Origin: Alicyclobacillus sp.
GTDB lineage: Bacteria; Bacillota; Bacilli; Alicyclobacillales; Alicyclobacillaceae
DNA: 58,468 nucleotides
Direction of reading: 5' to 3'
Assembly (NCBI RefSeq): GCF_023511815.1
Contig: NZ_JAIMAV010000007.1
Span: forward strand, 1-58,468
Below the pieces are notes generated by a model. The model was given only the letters and a program-made list of their open reading frames with translations. It did no database searches and was not told the DNA's origin. Shown here piece by piece: positions 18,698-27,837 of the stretch. The translations under genes were made by a program, and so were the position numbers. Numbering within the stretch: position 1 is the stretch's first letter; the number at the start of each line of letters is the position of its first letter.

Positions 18698-19320
18698 CCC
18701 ATATCCTCCTCGCCCATTGACATCCGCCCGCCGTCGAAGAGGCGCCGGCGTGCCTCCAAAGGATCGTACACCGCGCGCGATCCGCCCACCAGCGGCGGCC
18801 TCGTCCGCGCCATCACCACGTGCGCCTCGCCGATGCGGTTGCGCCGTCCGCGCACGGGCACCGCGACCCGCCGCAGGTGCATCCCAATCAGCGTGTCACC
18901 GATGTCCACGCCGGCGTCCGCCTCCACCCGCTCCACGAGGCAGGCGTCCGGCCAGGTGAAATACGCCCACGCCGCCACCGATCCCCCGGCTCCCGGCACG
19001 GGCACCGCCGAGACCTCCGTGTACCCGCGCGCCGCGGCGACGCCCCGCCGCACGACCAGCGCCCGGTTGAGGTGTTCGCAGCATTGAAAGGCCAGATCAC
19101 ACCCGTTGCCATCGGCGAAGTCCATCAAGGTCTCCACCAGCGCCCGGCCGACCGCCACCGAGGTGTGTGACCCGATTCGATGCCCGCACACCTCGCTCGT
19201 CGACGCGCCGACCACCAGGAGACGCCCCTTACCGAGATCGGCCGCCGCCGCGAGGTCCTCCAGGCACTCGAGAAGCTCACGCCGGATCTCCGCGAGCCAC
19301 GCCGAGTCCTGTTCCCTCAT
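18694..19320 (-). CDS. ywlG: TIGR01440/UPF0340 family protein (YwlG)
   Basis: A 208-residue protein of the UPF0340 family, conserved between rpiB and glyA in Bacillales. Recognisable family stretches are [29 protein letters not shown] and [17 protein letters not shown]. Its biochemical function is not known. The ATG overlaps the rpiB stop (ATGA) and its own stop overlaps the glyA start, so translation of the three is coupled. Confidence 0.9.
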   Translation of the reverse strand: MREQDSAWLAEIRRELLECLEDLAAAADLGKGRLLVVGASTSEVCGHRIGSHTSVAVGRALVETLMDFADGNGCDLAFQCCEHLNRALVVRRGVAAARGYTEVSAVPVPGAGGSVAAWAYFTWPDACLVERVEADAGVDIGDTLIGMHLRRVAVPVRGRRNRIGEAHVVMARTRPPLVGGSRAVYDPLEARRRLFDGGRMSMGEEDMG

Positions 19321-19769
19321 GGCCGGTGATACTCCCGTTCGACCTGGCGCATCTTCTCCACGCGGCCCGCGTGGCGGCCCCCCTCGAACTCCGTGGTCAG
19401 CCACGCCTTGAGGACCTCCGCCGCCAGACCGGGTCCGATCACGCGTTCCCCCATGGTGAGCACGTTGGCGTCGTTGTGCGCGCGCGACATCCGCGCGGAG
19501 AACACGTCGTGCGCCGTCACCGCGCGCACCCCCGGCACCTTGTTCGCGGTGATGCACATGCCAAGGCCTGTCCCGCAGATGAGCACGCCCCGGTCGTACC
19601 GTCCCGCCGCCACACCCTCGGCGACCTTCCTCGCGTAGTCCGGGTAATCCACCGAATGTTCGTCGTACGTCCCCAGGTCCTCGTAGTCCACCGCCAACTC
19701 GTCGAGCGTCTGTTTGAGCGCTTCTTTCAGGCGAAATCCAGCGTGATCGCTGGCGATCGCGATGTTCAC
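19317..19769 (-). CDS. rpiB: Ribose-5-phosphate isomerase B
   Basis: Pentose phosphate pathway enzyme exchanging ribose 5-phosphate and ribulose 5-phosphate. The 150 residues show IASDHAGF at the N-terminus, the active-site cysteine loop GVLICGTGLGMCITANK and ARMSRAHNDANVLTMG. GTG at 19769 follows GGGGGAG and overlaps the ywlE stop (GTGA). Confidence 0.96.
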   Translation of the reverse strand: MNIAIASDHAGFRLKEALKQTLDELAVDYEDLGTYDEHSVDYPDYARKVAEGVAAGRYDRGVLICGTGLGMCITANKVPGVRAVTAHDVFSARMSRAHNDANVLTMGERVIGPGLAAEVLKAWLTTEFEGGRHAGRVEKMRQVEREYHRP

Positions 19770-20284
19770 GGCCTCGTCTCCCCCAACAGGTGGTTGACGA
19801 GCCCCTCGACGCTGCGCGCGATCTGATCCGCGCACGCCTCGTAGTGCTCGTCCGATCCTCCGAACGGATCTACAATATCACACCCGCGCGTGGATGGGGC
19901 ACGGTCCGCCGTTGAATCGGGAAGCGCCTCGGCGGCCTCCTTCGCAGTCCCGCCCGCGAACGACCCCAACAGGTGCACCTTCCCCTTTGCCTGCGGGAAA
20001 CGCGCCACGAGATCCTCCAGCTGGCCGCGGGTCATCACCAGGATGATGTCCGCCCGCGCCACCAGGTCATCGGTCAAGGGTTGCGACTGATGCGGTGCCA
20101 GGGGCACCCGACGCCTTGTCAGGGCATCCGCCGCCGCGGGCGTCATCGGCATCCCGCCCGCCGCGTGCAGCCCGGCCGATTCGACCGTCCACGGCAGTTG
20201 CCTCTCCTGAATCTGTGCGCGCGCAAAAAAAGCCGCCATCGGACTGCGGCAGGTGTTCCCGGTACAGACGAACAACAGGTGCAA
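19766..20284 (-). CDS. ywlE: Protein arginine phosphatase (YwlE family)
   Basis: Low-molecular-weight phosphatase fold. The P-loop is FVCTGNTCRSPMA, with threonine in the position that gives YwlE its preference for phospho-arginine, and the general acid is the aspartate in DIVDPFGG. YwlE reverses McsB-type protein arginine phosphorylation in the stress response. The TTG at 20284 is chosen because AGGAGG lies 8 bases before it and it gives the usual N-terminus; a GTG three codons earlier has no spacing from that site. First gene of the ywlE-rpiB-ywlG-glyA operon. Confidence 0.92.
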   Translation of the reverse strand: MHLLFVCTGNTCRSPMAAFFARAQIQERQLPWTVESAGLHAAGGMPMTPAAADALTRRRVPLAPHQSQPLTDDLVARADIILVMTRGQLEDLVARFPQAKGKVHLLGSFAGGTAKEAAEALPDSTADRAPSTRGCDIVDPFGGSDEHYEACADQIARSVEGLVNHLLGETRP

Positions 20285-20343
20285 GGATGACACCTCCTCT
20301 CCCGCCGGCCTGCGGTTTTCCGGGGTTGGATGGGATTGCCTTC

Positions 20344-20373
20344 AGTATATCCCGCCAAAAAACCGGCATGCAA
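20344..20373 (-). promoter_or_regulatory. Promoter of the ywlE operon
   Basis: TTGCAT at 20368-20373, 18-base spacer, TATACT at 20344-20349, about 60 bases before the TTG start of ywlE. Confidence 0.6.
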
Positions 20374-20377
20374 CGCA

Positions 20378-20410
20378 CCGGGCGGTCGGGAGAAGCTCCC
20401 GGCCGCCCGG
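20378..20410 (-). terminator. Stem-loop ending the fixABCX operon
   Basis: CCGGGCGG/CCGCCCGG with an inner CGGGA/TCCCG helix and a GCTTC loop, directly after the stop of the small gene at 20414. No T-run follows at once, so termination may be Rho-assisted. Confidence 0.55.
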
Positions 20411-20413
20411 CGT

Positions 20414-20791
20414 TCACTCGGCCTCCAACACGAATCTGCCCCGCCGCACGTCCAGCCCCTGCGCCTGCATCTGGTTCCGCACCGCCTCCATCCGTTGCCT
20501 GGGGCCGAGCGGTTCAGGCGCGGCCTCCGGCGGATCGGCGGTGATGGTCGTGGCGGCCGGCTCCTCGTACTCGTACACGGTGGCGGTGCCCGGGTCCCAG
20601 GCGGTGACGCACACCATCCAGGTGACGTGGTGGACGAACGACAATTCGCTCGATCTCGCCGTCCGAAACAAATCCAGCCTCGCATAGCGCACGCCGACCT
20701 GCCGCAGTTCCTCCAGCAGGCTGTCGAGGTCGGCGAAGACGACCTTGATCGGGGGCGGGTCCGAGCCGAACATGTGGCGGCGGTCCATCAT
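20414..20791 (-). CDS. Uncharacterised protein at the end of the fixABCX operon
   Basis: I do not recognise this 125-residue protein. The first half is a mixed alpha/beta sequence (IKVVFADLDSLLEELRQVG, then HHVTWMVCVTAW), followed by a proline- and alanine-rich linker (about 75-95) and a short helical end. It has one cysteine and no signal peptide or membrane segment. The ribosome site GGCGGAGG precedes two adjacent ATG codons; the first is used here. It begins 21 bases after fixX and is followed by a stem-loop, so it is the fifth gene of the fix operon. A helper or regulator of the Fix complex is possible. Confidence 0.65.
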   Translation of the reverse strand: MMDRRHMFGSDPPPIKVVFADLDSLLEELRQVGVRYARLDLFRTARSSELSFVHHVTWMVCVTAWDPGTATVYEYEEPAATTITADPPEAAPEPLGPRQRMEAVRNQMQAQGLDVRRGRFVLEAE

Positions 20792-20812
20792 CTTGCATCC
20801 TCCGCCTTTCCA

Positions 20813-21097
20813 TCATCCGTATTTGTACGTCACCCCGTAGCCGCCCTTCGGATACACCCACTCAATGTTGTAGGTCGGACACGCAATCCGGCAGGTCCCG
20901 CACTCGATGCAGTTCTCGTACGCCACGGAGGTCATGCGCTCCGCCTCGTGCCACAGATAGACGTCCGACGGGCAGAACCAGTTGCACTCCTTGGTCGGGC
21001 AGGCGAGGCACACCTCCTGGTCTTTGATGATGAGATGCGACACGCGGTCGGCCTTGTAGCGGATGGTGAACAACCGCTCCTCGATGCTCGCGCTCAT
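20813..21097 (-). CDS. fixX: Ferredoxin-like protein FixX
   Basis: Small iron-sulfur subunit of the EtfABCX complex that passes electrons between the FixC flavin/quinone site and the membrane. The 94 residues include CLACPTKECNWFCP and the [4Fe-4S] motif CIECGTCRIACP, with GGYGVTYKYG at the end, typical of FixX. The ATG overlaps the fixC stop (ATGA). Confidence 0.93.
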   Translation of the reverse strand: MSASIEERLFTIRYKADRVSHLIIKDQEVCLACPTKECNWFCPSDVYLWHEAERMTSVAYENCIECGTCRIACPTYNIEWVYPKGGYGVTYKYG

Positions 21098-22401
21098 CCG
21101 TTCATCGCCCTCCACCCTTTCAACCCGAGGCGGATCAGGTCCATGTATGCGCCGCCCGCCGCCTCCTTCAGGCGCCGGATCGCCTTGCGCTGCTTGTCGC
21201 GCTTCGGCACGCCGTCGACCAACAGCATCTCGTAGGCCGCCTCGTTGAGCGCCCGGGGCAACGCGTCGAACAGCTGCTGTGTGTCCTCGTTTGCCAACAG
21301 ACTGTGCACATGACGGTACTTCTTCAGGTCCTTGTAGATGAACGAGGCGCGGATGGCGTCGTCGTACGCCGCCAGGGTGCGCGCCGAGAAATCACCCACC
21401 TGATGCGCCTGGATGGCGGCCTCGCCGGCCAGGCGGCCGGAGGTGATGGCGAGATTCGTCCCCTCCCGATGCACCGCGTTGACCAGCTGGGCGGCATCCC
21501 CGCAGATCATCCAGCCGTCCCCGCAAAGGGCCGGAATGGAGTTGAATCCGCCCTCCGGAATGAGGTGGCCGGAGTACTCCTTGACCTCCCCGCCCTGAAT
21601 GAGGCGCGCGATCATCGGGTGCCGCTTCAGGGCGTCGAGGACCTCGTACGGTTTGATCCGCTTCTTTTTGAGGTCGCTGACCATCACCCCCACCCCGATG
21701 GAGAGGGTGTCCGTGTTGGTGTACAGAAACCCGAGTCCCGCCATCCCGCAGGTGTTCCCGATGATCTCAATCGTGCATCCCTCGTCGCCCTCCAGGTTGA
21801 ATCGGTCCTGGATGGTCTGCCTGGGCAGTTGGATGATCTCCTTGACGGCCAGCGACACCTCGTCCGGACGCCATTCGCGGTGCACCATGAGCTGTTTCCC
21901 GAGCAGCGAGTTCACGCCGTCGGCGATGATGGTGACGTTCGCCTCGAGCTCGCCGTCGTCGCGATCCGTGATCACCCCGCGCACCCGTTCGCCCGCCCGC
22001 AACAGGCCGGTGACGACCGTCTCGTAGATGGGCACCGCGCCCGCCTGTTCCGCCTTGCCGGCGAACCACGGGTCGAATTTCACCCGCAGTCCCGTCCAGC
22101 AATTCGGCGGATCCTCATAGCGTTGGTTGCGATGCCCGAAGGTCACCGCGCTGTCCTCCGCCAGGACCCACAGGCGCTGTTCGACAATCTTGCGCTCCAG
22201 CGGCGCCTCCTTCCACCACCCGGGGATCAGGTCCTCCAGCTGCTTGCGGTATAATACGCCACCGAAGATGTTTTTCGCACCGGGGAACTCGCCGCGCTCA
22301 ATCAGCGCGACCTTCAACCCCGCCCTGGCCATCGTGTAGGCGGCCGCCGTACCGGCCGGCCCCGCGCCGACGACGATGGCGTCAAACCGTTCATCCGCCA
22401 C
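21094..22401 (-). CDS. fixC: FAD-dependent quinone oxidoreductase FixC
   Basis: ETF:quinone oxidoreductase-like subunit that gives electrons from the Fix ETF to (mena)quinone. The N-terminus has the FAD-binding motif VVGAGPAGTAAAY; further conserved blocks are TIIADGVNSLLGK and ICGDAAQLVNAVHREGTNLA. Length is 435 residues. The GTG at 22401 follows GAGGAGGG; the fixB stop lies 13 bases upstream. Third gene of fixABCX. Confidence 0.94.
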   Translation of the reverse strand: MADERFDAIVVGAGPAGTAAAYTMARAGLKVALIERGEFPGAKNIFGGVLYRKQLEDLIPGWWKEAPLERKIVEQRLWVLAEDSAVTFGHRNQRYEDPPNCWTGLRVKFDPWFAGKAEQAGAVPIYETVVTGLLRAGERVRGVITDRDDGELEANVTIIADGVNSLLGKQLMVHREWRPDEVSLAVKEIIQLPRQTIQDRFNLEGDEGCTIEIIGNTCGMAGLGFLYTNTDTLSIGVGVMVSDLKKKRIKPYEVLDALKRHPMIARLIQGGEVKEYSGHLIPEGGFNSIPALCGDGWMICGDAAQLVNAVHREGTNLAITSGRLAGEAAIQAHQVGDFSARTLAAYDDAIRASFIYKDLKKYRHVHSLLANEDTQQLFDALPRALNEAAYEMLLVDGVPKRDKQRKAIRRLKEAAGGAYMDLIRLGLKGWRAMNG

Positions 22402-22414
22402 GTCCCATCCCTCC

Positions 22415-23602
22415 TCACTCGCCGCCGGTGATGGAGCGGCCCGGCCCGGGTCCGGCACCGGTGGCCGTCAGCGGCAACCCCTGGCCACCGGCGTCCCGCC
22501 CCCCGTTTTGCAGGCCCGCGGCTGCGCCCGCCGCCTTCCTCGCGCGAACCGCCGCCGTGATAGCCGGGACAATCTGAAACAGGTCTCCGACGACGCCGTA
22601 GTGCGCAATCTGAAAGATGGGCGCCGCGGGGTCTTTGTTGATGGCGATGATGCATTCGGCGTTTTGCATCCCGACCACGTGTTGAACCGCCCCGGAGATC
22701 CCGATGGCGAAATACAGCTTCGGCCGCACCGTGGTGCCGGTCTGGCCGACCTGGTGGCGGTGATCAATCCAACCGAGATCCACGGCCGCGCGCGATGCGC
22801 CGACCACCCCACCCAGCTCGTCGGCCAGCTCCTGAAGCAGGGAGAAGGCCGCCGGCCCGCCGAGGCCCCGCCCGCCCGCGACAATCACCTCCGCCTCCGC
22901 CAGGTTGACGCGATCGTTGGCCGCGATGAACTCCAGCACCTCGGTCGCGATGTCCTCCGGCGGGATCTGCGGCGGCACCACGACGATCTCGCCGCTGCGC
23001 GAGGGGTCCCGGGGCAGGGCCTCGAAGACGCCGGCGCGCGCGGTGGCCATCTGCGGCTTGAACTGTTTGCACAGGATGGTCGCGAGCATCTTCTCGGAAA
23101 ACGCCGGCCGGCTCGCCAACAACAGGCGATCCTCGTCCACGTCGAGCATGGTCGAGTCGGCCGTCAGCCCCGTCGGCAGGTGGGTGGCGATGGCCCCGGC
23201 GAGATCGCGCCCGGTGTAGGTCGCGCCCATCAGGACGATCTCCGGCTTGAACGTCCGGATGACATGCAGACACACGCGGCTGTAGGGCCGCGTGCGGTAA
23301 TCGCGGAGCTCGGGAGAATCGCACAGGTACACCCGGTCGGCGCCGTGCCAGATGGCTTCGCGCGCCAAATGCTCCACGTCATGCCCCATGACGAGCGCCA
23401 TCAGCGGAGCGTTGAGTTTGTCGGCCAGCCGCCGGCCCTCGCCGAGCAGCTGCCACGACACCGGTTTGGCGGCCCCGGCCCGCTGCTCCACCACCACCAG
23501 CACGCCGCGGTACGCGGACCAATCCACGTCCCCTTCCGGCTGCAGGCCGACCATCGGTTTGCGCCGCTTGGCGGGTTCTTTCTTCACGCTGTCGGCACTC
23601 AT
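22415..23602 (-). CDS. fixB: Electron transfer flavoprotein alpha subunit FixB
   Basis: Large ETF subunit of the EtfABCX type, holding the FAD that passes electrons to FixC. The C-terminal FAD domain has VVGASRAAVDLGW, QVGQTGTTVRPKLYFAIG and ISGAVQHVVGMQ. The 395 residues include a lysine-rich N-terminal extension of about 28 residues and a glycine-rich tail. The ATG overlaps the fixA stop (ATGA). Confidence 0.94.
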   Translation of the reverse strand: MSADSVKKEPAKRRKPMVGLQPEGDVDWSAYRGVLVVVEQRAGAAKPVSWQLLGEGRRLADKLNAPLMALVMGHDVEHLAREAIWHGADRVYLCDSPELRDYRTRPYSRVCLHVIRTFKPEIVLMGATYTGRDLAGAIATHLPTGLTADSTMLDVDEDRLLLASRPAFSEKMLATILCKQFKPQMATARAGVFEALPRDPSRSGEIVVVPPQIPPEDIATEVLEFIAANDRVNLAEAEVIVAGGRGLGGPAAFSLLQELADELGGVVGASRAAVDLGWIDHRHQVGQTGTTVRPKLYFAIGISGAVQHVVGMQNAECIIAINKDPAAPIFQIAHYGVVGDLFQIVPAITAAVRARKAAGAAAGLQNGGRDAGGQGLPLTATGAGPGPGRSITGGE

Positions 23603-24447
23603 GACCGCACCCCCTGCACCCAACCCAGTTTCTCGGCCAACGGGCTCTCGAACAGCCGGTCCACCAACGCCTCGGCCGCCGCCTGCAGGGTGTCCCCCGA
23701 GATGTACTCGGTCGTGATGGCGCGCGGTTCAGGCACCCACGTCTTGGAGACGATGGTCGGCGAACCACGCAGCCCGATCTTGCTGCGGTCGAGATCCGGA
23801 AAATCGTTGGTCGTCCACACGATGGGCCGGTACCGCGCCGCACGCAGAACCCCGGGCAGACTGGCCCGGCGCGGTTCGTTCAGTTCCGCCAGCGCGGTGA
23901 TGAGCACCGGCAACCTCGCCCGCACCCGTTCCACCCCGTCCTCCAGATGCCGGTGCACGATGATCTCCCGGCGCTCCAGGTTGAGGGACTCGACCTTCTC
24001 CACGTAGGTCAGCTGCTCGAGGTCCAGACGGCACGCCACGCCCGGCCCGACCTGCCCCGTGTCGCCGTCGAGCGTCTGCTTGCCGCAGAACACGATGTCG
24101 ACCGGCCCCCACAGCTCCTCCGCCTTGCGGATGGTCATGGCCACCACATACGACGTGGCCAGCGTGTCCGCGCCCGCGAACGCCCGATCGCTGACCAACA
24201 CCCCCTCGTCCGCCCCCATCGAGATGCACTGTTTGAGCGCCTTGTCCGCGGACGGCGGCCCCATCGTCACCACCGTGACGCGCGCCCCGAACCGATCCTT
24301 GATGCGAAGCGCCTCCTCGAGTCCGTGCAGATCGTAGTAGTTGACGATGGCCGGCACCCCTTGCCGGATGAGTGTGTTGGTTTTCGGATCGATGCGGATC
24401 TCGCGGCTGTCCGGCACCTGTTTGATGCACACCACCAGGTGCAGCAT
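23599..24447 (-). CDS. fixA: Electron transfer flavoprotein beta subunit FixA
   Basis: Small ETF subunit of the bifurcating EtfABCX group. It would accept hydride from NADH and split electrons between a low-potential acceptor (ferredoxin or flavodoxin) and quinone. The 282 residues include CIKQVPDS at the start, VNYYDLHGLEEALR, the ETF-beta signature with TLDGDTGQVGPGVA and a C-terminal ISGDTLQAAAEALVD. ATG at 24447 follows GGGAGG. It is the first gene of the operon. No nif genes are in the window, so nitrogen fixation is not implied. Confidence 0.94.
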   Translation of the reverse strand: MLHLVVCIKQVPDSREIRIDPKTNTLIRQGVPAIVNYYDLHGLEEALRIKDRFGARVTVVTMGPPSADKALKQCISMGADEGVLVSDRAFAGADTLATSYVVAMTIRKAEELWGPVDIVFCGKQTLDGDTGQVGPGVACRLDLEQLTYVEKVESLNLERREIIVHRHLEDGVERVRARLPVLITALAELNEPRRASLPGVLRAARYRPIVWTTNDFPDLDRSKIGLRGSPTIVSKTWVPEPRAITTEYISGDTLQAAAEALVDRLFESPLAEKLGWVQGVRS

Positions 24448-24622
24448 TCGACTCCTCCCCTCCTCGGCCCCATCGGAGTCCCGATGCGGATCCGCCTCTG
24501 TGGCGATTCCAGTGTATGCACGCAAGTCCTCGGGCAGAATATTGATATTTTTCAGATACAAAACATTTCGAGGGCCGAGTCCCCGGTGTCCGGGCCCCGT
24601 CCCCCGCTCAAACCGCCTCCCA

Positions 24623-25180
24623 TCACCCGGCCAACAGGTGGATGCCGTACATCACCAGGATCATCGCGCCGGCCAGCTCCCCGATGCGACCAATCCGCAC
24701 GCCCGCCTTGCGGCCGATGTACAGCCCGGCCAGACACAGCGCACCGCCCGCCAGCCCGAACGCGGCGGCCGATACCAATCCGTACGCGGTGCTGCGCAAC
24801 CCCAGACTGAACCCGACGGACAAGGCGTCGATGGACACGCTCGCCGAAAACGCGATGAGCGCGAGTCCTCCGGTCCCGGACATGACCACCTGCTCGGGCG
24901 CGAACAGGCAGGTGTAGAGCATGTGCACCCCGAGCCCGCACAGCAGGAACGCGCCGAACCAGTGCGCCACCGCGCCGAGGACCTCCTGCATCGCCAGTCC
25001 CAGGTACAGGCCGGTGAGGGTCATGACCGCGTGAAACAGGCCAATCACGCCCGCCATGCGCAGCGCCGTCTGCCTCCTGATTCCGTGCAGGCCGAGCCCG
25101 ATGGACAGTGAGAAGGCGTCCATCCCGAGTGCCAGCGCCATCATGAGGATCTCCATCAGGTCGTGGATGTGGTCTTCCAC
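24623..25180 (-). CDS. mntP: Manganese efflux pump MntP
   Basis: Inner-membrane Mn2+ exporter of the former DUF204 family. The 185 residues hold six hydrophobic segments and the repeated acidic motif, GMDAFSLSIGLG in the first half and SIDALSVGFSLG in the second. The GTG at 25180 follows GGGGGAGG. No yybP-ykoY manganese riboswitch is visible upstream. Position after sua5 and before ywlE matches the B. subtilis ywl cluster, apart from inserted genes. Confidence 0.92.
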   Translation of the reverse strand: MEDHIHDLMEILMMALALGMDAFSLSIGLGLHGIRRQTALRMAGVIGLFHAVMTLTGLYLGLAMQEVLGAVAHWFGAFLLCGLGVHMLYTCLFAPEQVVMSGTGGLALIAFSASVSIDALSVGFSLGLRSTAYGLVSAAAFGLAGGALCLAGLYIGRKAGVRIGRIGELAGAMILVMYGIHLLAG

Positions 25181-25378
25181 CCGCCTCCCCCTTCCGTCCC
25201 TCCCTGAATCTATGCGCCTGTCCGCCGGGACATGATGGCCACGCCATCCGCCACGGGCCCGCCGTGACCCTCCGCCGTGTCGAAGACCCGGGCGGCACGC
25301 GGGGAACGCTTGCCGAGCCGAGGGCGGGCCGGTACCATGAGGGCAGACGAACCTGTCTGTGAAAGAGGGGGCGATCCG

Positions 25379-26416
25379 GTGGCATCCGGTCGAGACCGTC
25401 GGTGGGTCGGCGCCCTGTGCGCGCTCGCCCTGTTGGTGACCCTGTTGACCATTCCCGCGGCCCCCGCCGCCGCGGACACCCGCCGTCCCTCCGGAGCGCT
25501 TTTGCCCGGCCAGCGCCTGGTGGCATTGGGGGATTCCATCCCGTTCGGCTATGGCCTGCCCGGCGCCGTCGCGCCCGTCACCGCGCGGTCGCTGTCCGAG
25601 TTGCGTCCGGCCCCCGCCGCCTATCCGCTGCTCGTGGCCCGCGACAACCAAGCCCGGGCGGTCGATCTCGCCGTCCCCGGCTGGACCTCCTCCGATCTCC
25701 TCGGCGCCCTGGGGACGGCGCCATTTGCACATGCGCTTCGGCAGGCGAATGTGGTGACCATCGAGATCGGCAGCAACGACCTTCTGCGGGCCGCCCCCGA
25801 ACGCACAGCGGCGCAGACGGGCGGTGCGGTTCGCGTCGACCCGGCCCGGGTGCAGGCGGCCATCTCGCAACTGGGCAAAAACCTGCCGCTCATCCTGGCG
25901 GCCGTCAGGAAGCAAACCGCGGCGCCCATCGTCCTGTTCAATCTGTACAACCCCTACCCCGCCGCGTCATCCCTGCACACTGCGGCCGAGTCCGCCGTTT
26001 CGGCGGCCAATCAGGTGATTGCCGCCACCGCTGCGCAAAACGCCATCCCCGTGGTGGATGCGCACGCGGTGATGGACGGCCACCAGACCCTTCTCATCCG
26101 CGTCGCGGAGGGGGACATCCACCCGAACGCCGCCGGCCAACGGGCCCTCGCCGACGCGCTGGAGGAGGTGCTCAGGCGCCCGCTGTGGCACACGCCGGCC
26201 TATTTCGCCACCGCCAAAAGCGGCACGCTGGTCTACAGTCGGCCCGCGCCCGGGCCGTACGCCATCCGTTGGCTCGATGCGAAGGGGAGTGTGTTGGTGA
26301 CCGGGATGGAGGACGAGTGGCTCAAGGTCGTCACCCCCGACGGCCAGACCGGCTACGTGCGCCGAAACCAGGTGTCGGTGGCGCTGCGGTGGCCCGACAA
26401 CACCGTCGCGCCGTGA
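25379..26416 (+). CDS. Secreted SGNH/GDSL hydrolase with SH3-like tail
   Basis: Probable exported esterase or lipase. An arginine-rich start and a hydrophobic stretch ending PAAPAAA form a signal peptide (about 1-31). The SGNH blocks follow: VALGDSIPFGYGL (catalytic serine), glycine in VDLAVPGW, GSNDLL and the DIHPNAAGQ catalytic pair. The last 75 residues (SGTLVYSRPAPG to GYVRRNQVSV) look like a bacterial SH3 domain that could bind the cell wall. The GTG at 25379 follows AGAGGGGG. This gene and the next are plus-strand insertions between mntP and sua5. Confidence 0.85.
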   Translation: MASGRDRRWVGALCALALLVTLLTIPAAPAAADTRRPSGALLPGQRLVALGDSIPFGYGLPGAVAPVTARSLSELRPAPAAYPLLVARDNQARAVDLAVPGWTSSDLLGALGTAPFAHALRQANVVTIEIGSNDLLRAAPERTAAQTGGAVRVDPARVQAAISQLGKNLPLILAAVRKQTAAPIVLFNLYNPYPAASSLHTAAESAVSAANQVIAATAAQNAIPVVDAHAVMDGHQTLLIRVAEGDIHPNAAGQRALADALEEVLRRPLWHTPAYFATAKSGTLVYSRPAPGPYAIRWLDAKGSVLVTGMEDEWLKVVTPDGQTGYVRRNQVSVALRWPDNTVAP

Positions 26417-26440
26417 CGTTTCGTGTGGTAGATTGAGGCT

Positions 26441-27829
26441 ATGGAACCTTCCCTCACCGATACGGCAACCCCCGAGGCGGGCAGCGTCCTGTACAACCGG
26501 GACTTTCTCAAGCTGTGGGGCGGGCAGGCGCTGTCCCAGATCGGATCGAGGCTGACGCGCGAGGGGCTTCCGCTCGGAGCGGTCCTCATCCTCGATGCGA
26601 GCCCGGTGGCCATGGGCTGGTTGGAGGTCGTCGGGACCCTGCCCGTGACCCTCCTCGGTCTGATCACCGGCTTGCTGTTGGACCGTCTGCCGCGGCGCCC
26701 GTTTCTCATCGCGACCGACCTTTTGCGATTTGTCATCCTCATGTCCATTCCGCTGACGGCCCTGTGGGGCCACCTCTCGCTGTGGCTTCTGTTCGTCGTC
26801 AAGCCGCTGGTCGACATCCTGTCGCTCGTGTTCAACACCGCCTGCCAATCCTATCTGCCGCGCCTGGTCGGCCGTGGCATGGTCCTCGACGCCAACGCCA
26901 AGCTGAATCTGACCCGGTCGTTCGCCGAGATGACGGGGCCCGGCCTGGCGGGCGTGTTGATACAGACCGTGTCGATGCCGTTCGCCGTCTTCCTGGATGC
27001 CCTCTCGTACCTGGTCTCCGCCCTGTCGGTGCTGTGGATTCGCCGCGCCGAGCGGCACGGGGCATCCTCGAGGGACATCGGGGACCGCCCGGGCGCGTCG
27101 AAAGGGACCGAAATCGACTCGCCGCTGCGCACGAACGGCCCGGCTTCCCCGCCCGGCGACGGAGCAACCGTCCCCACGGCCCGATGGGACACCCGCGCCA
27201 TGGCCGAGGAGATCCGAGACGGTCTTAGGCTGGTCTTCCACGATCCCATCCTGCGCGCGCTGGCCGTGACCATCGCCATGTCCGGCCTGTTTCAGGGGAT
27301 CCTGTACTCCATGGACGTGCTGTTCGCCATGCGGGTCCTTGAGCTGAGTCCCGGGATATTCGGGTTGACGGTGTGCTTTGGCGGACTCGGGGCGATGCTC
27401 GGCGCGGCCGTGGTTCGGCGGCTCGGTGAACGCCACGGCTTCGGCCGGTGGTTGATCCTCTCCCGCGTCGGGTTCGGGCTGTTCAACCTCCTCCAGCCGC
27501 TCGCCCACGGACCGGTCTGGATGGCCGCCCTGTTTCTCATCGGTGCGCAGGTGCTCGGGGATGGCTGCGGCGTGATGGCCGAGACGCTGGAGACCAGCCT
27601 GCGCCAGTGGACCGCCCGCGATGATGCGCTGGGCCGGGTCAATTCGGTCTGCAACCTGCTCGAGAACATCCTTTCGTCCGTGGGCGCGGTCGTCGGCGGC
27701 TACATCGCGGCCGGCCTCGGCCTGCGCGCCGCCATGCTGGTGGCCGCCATCGGCGTCACGCTGTCGGCGCTGTGGCTGTTCACGGCGCCCATCTGGCGAC
27801 TGACCTCGGCCGATCTCAACACCCCATGA
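26441..27829 (+). CDS. MFS transporter (EntS/MFS_3-like)
   Basis: A 462-residue membrane protein with about 12 hydrophobic segments. It begins NRDFLKLWGGQALSQIGS, the usual start of the MFS_3 drug or siderophore exporter group, and has LLLDRLPRRPFLIATD in loop 2-3. A hydrophilic loop of about 50 residues (200-250) separates the halves. ATG at 26441 has only a weak GAGG close by. It lies 24 bases after the hydrolase gene on the same strand. Substrate unknown. Confidence 0.82.
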   Translation: MEPSLTDTATPEAGSVLYNRDFLKLWGGQALSQIGSRLTREGLPLGAVLILDASPVAMGWLEVVGTLPVTLLGLITGLLLDRLPRRPFLIATDLLRFVILMSIPLTALWGHLSLWLLFVVKPLVDILSLVFNTACQSYLPRLVGRGMVLDANAKLNLTRSFAEMTGPGLAGVLIQTVSMPFAVFLDALSYLVSALSVLWIRRAERHGASSRDIGDRPGASKGTEIDSPLRTNGPASPPGDGATVPTARWDTRAMAEEIRDGLRLVFHDPILRALAVTIAMSGLFQGILYSMDVLFAMRVLELSPGIFGLTVCFGGLGAMLGAAVVRRLGERHGFGRWLILSRVGFGLFNLLQPLAHGPVWMAALFLIGAQVLGDGCGVMAETLETSLRQWTARDDALGRVNSVCNLLENILSSVGAVVGGYIAAGLGLRAAMLVAAIGVTLSALWLFTAPIWRLTSADLNTP

Positions 27830-27837
27830 AACAGAAG

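Noticed and set aside
24448-24622. AT-rich island near 24530-24565 as fixA promoter
   Set aside because: TATTCT and TTTTGT-like boxes are present, but no pair has acceptable sequence and spacing.
25181-25378. Possible manganese riboswitch before mntP
   Set aside because: The conserved yybP-ykoY loop sequences are not visible in this interval.
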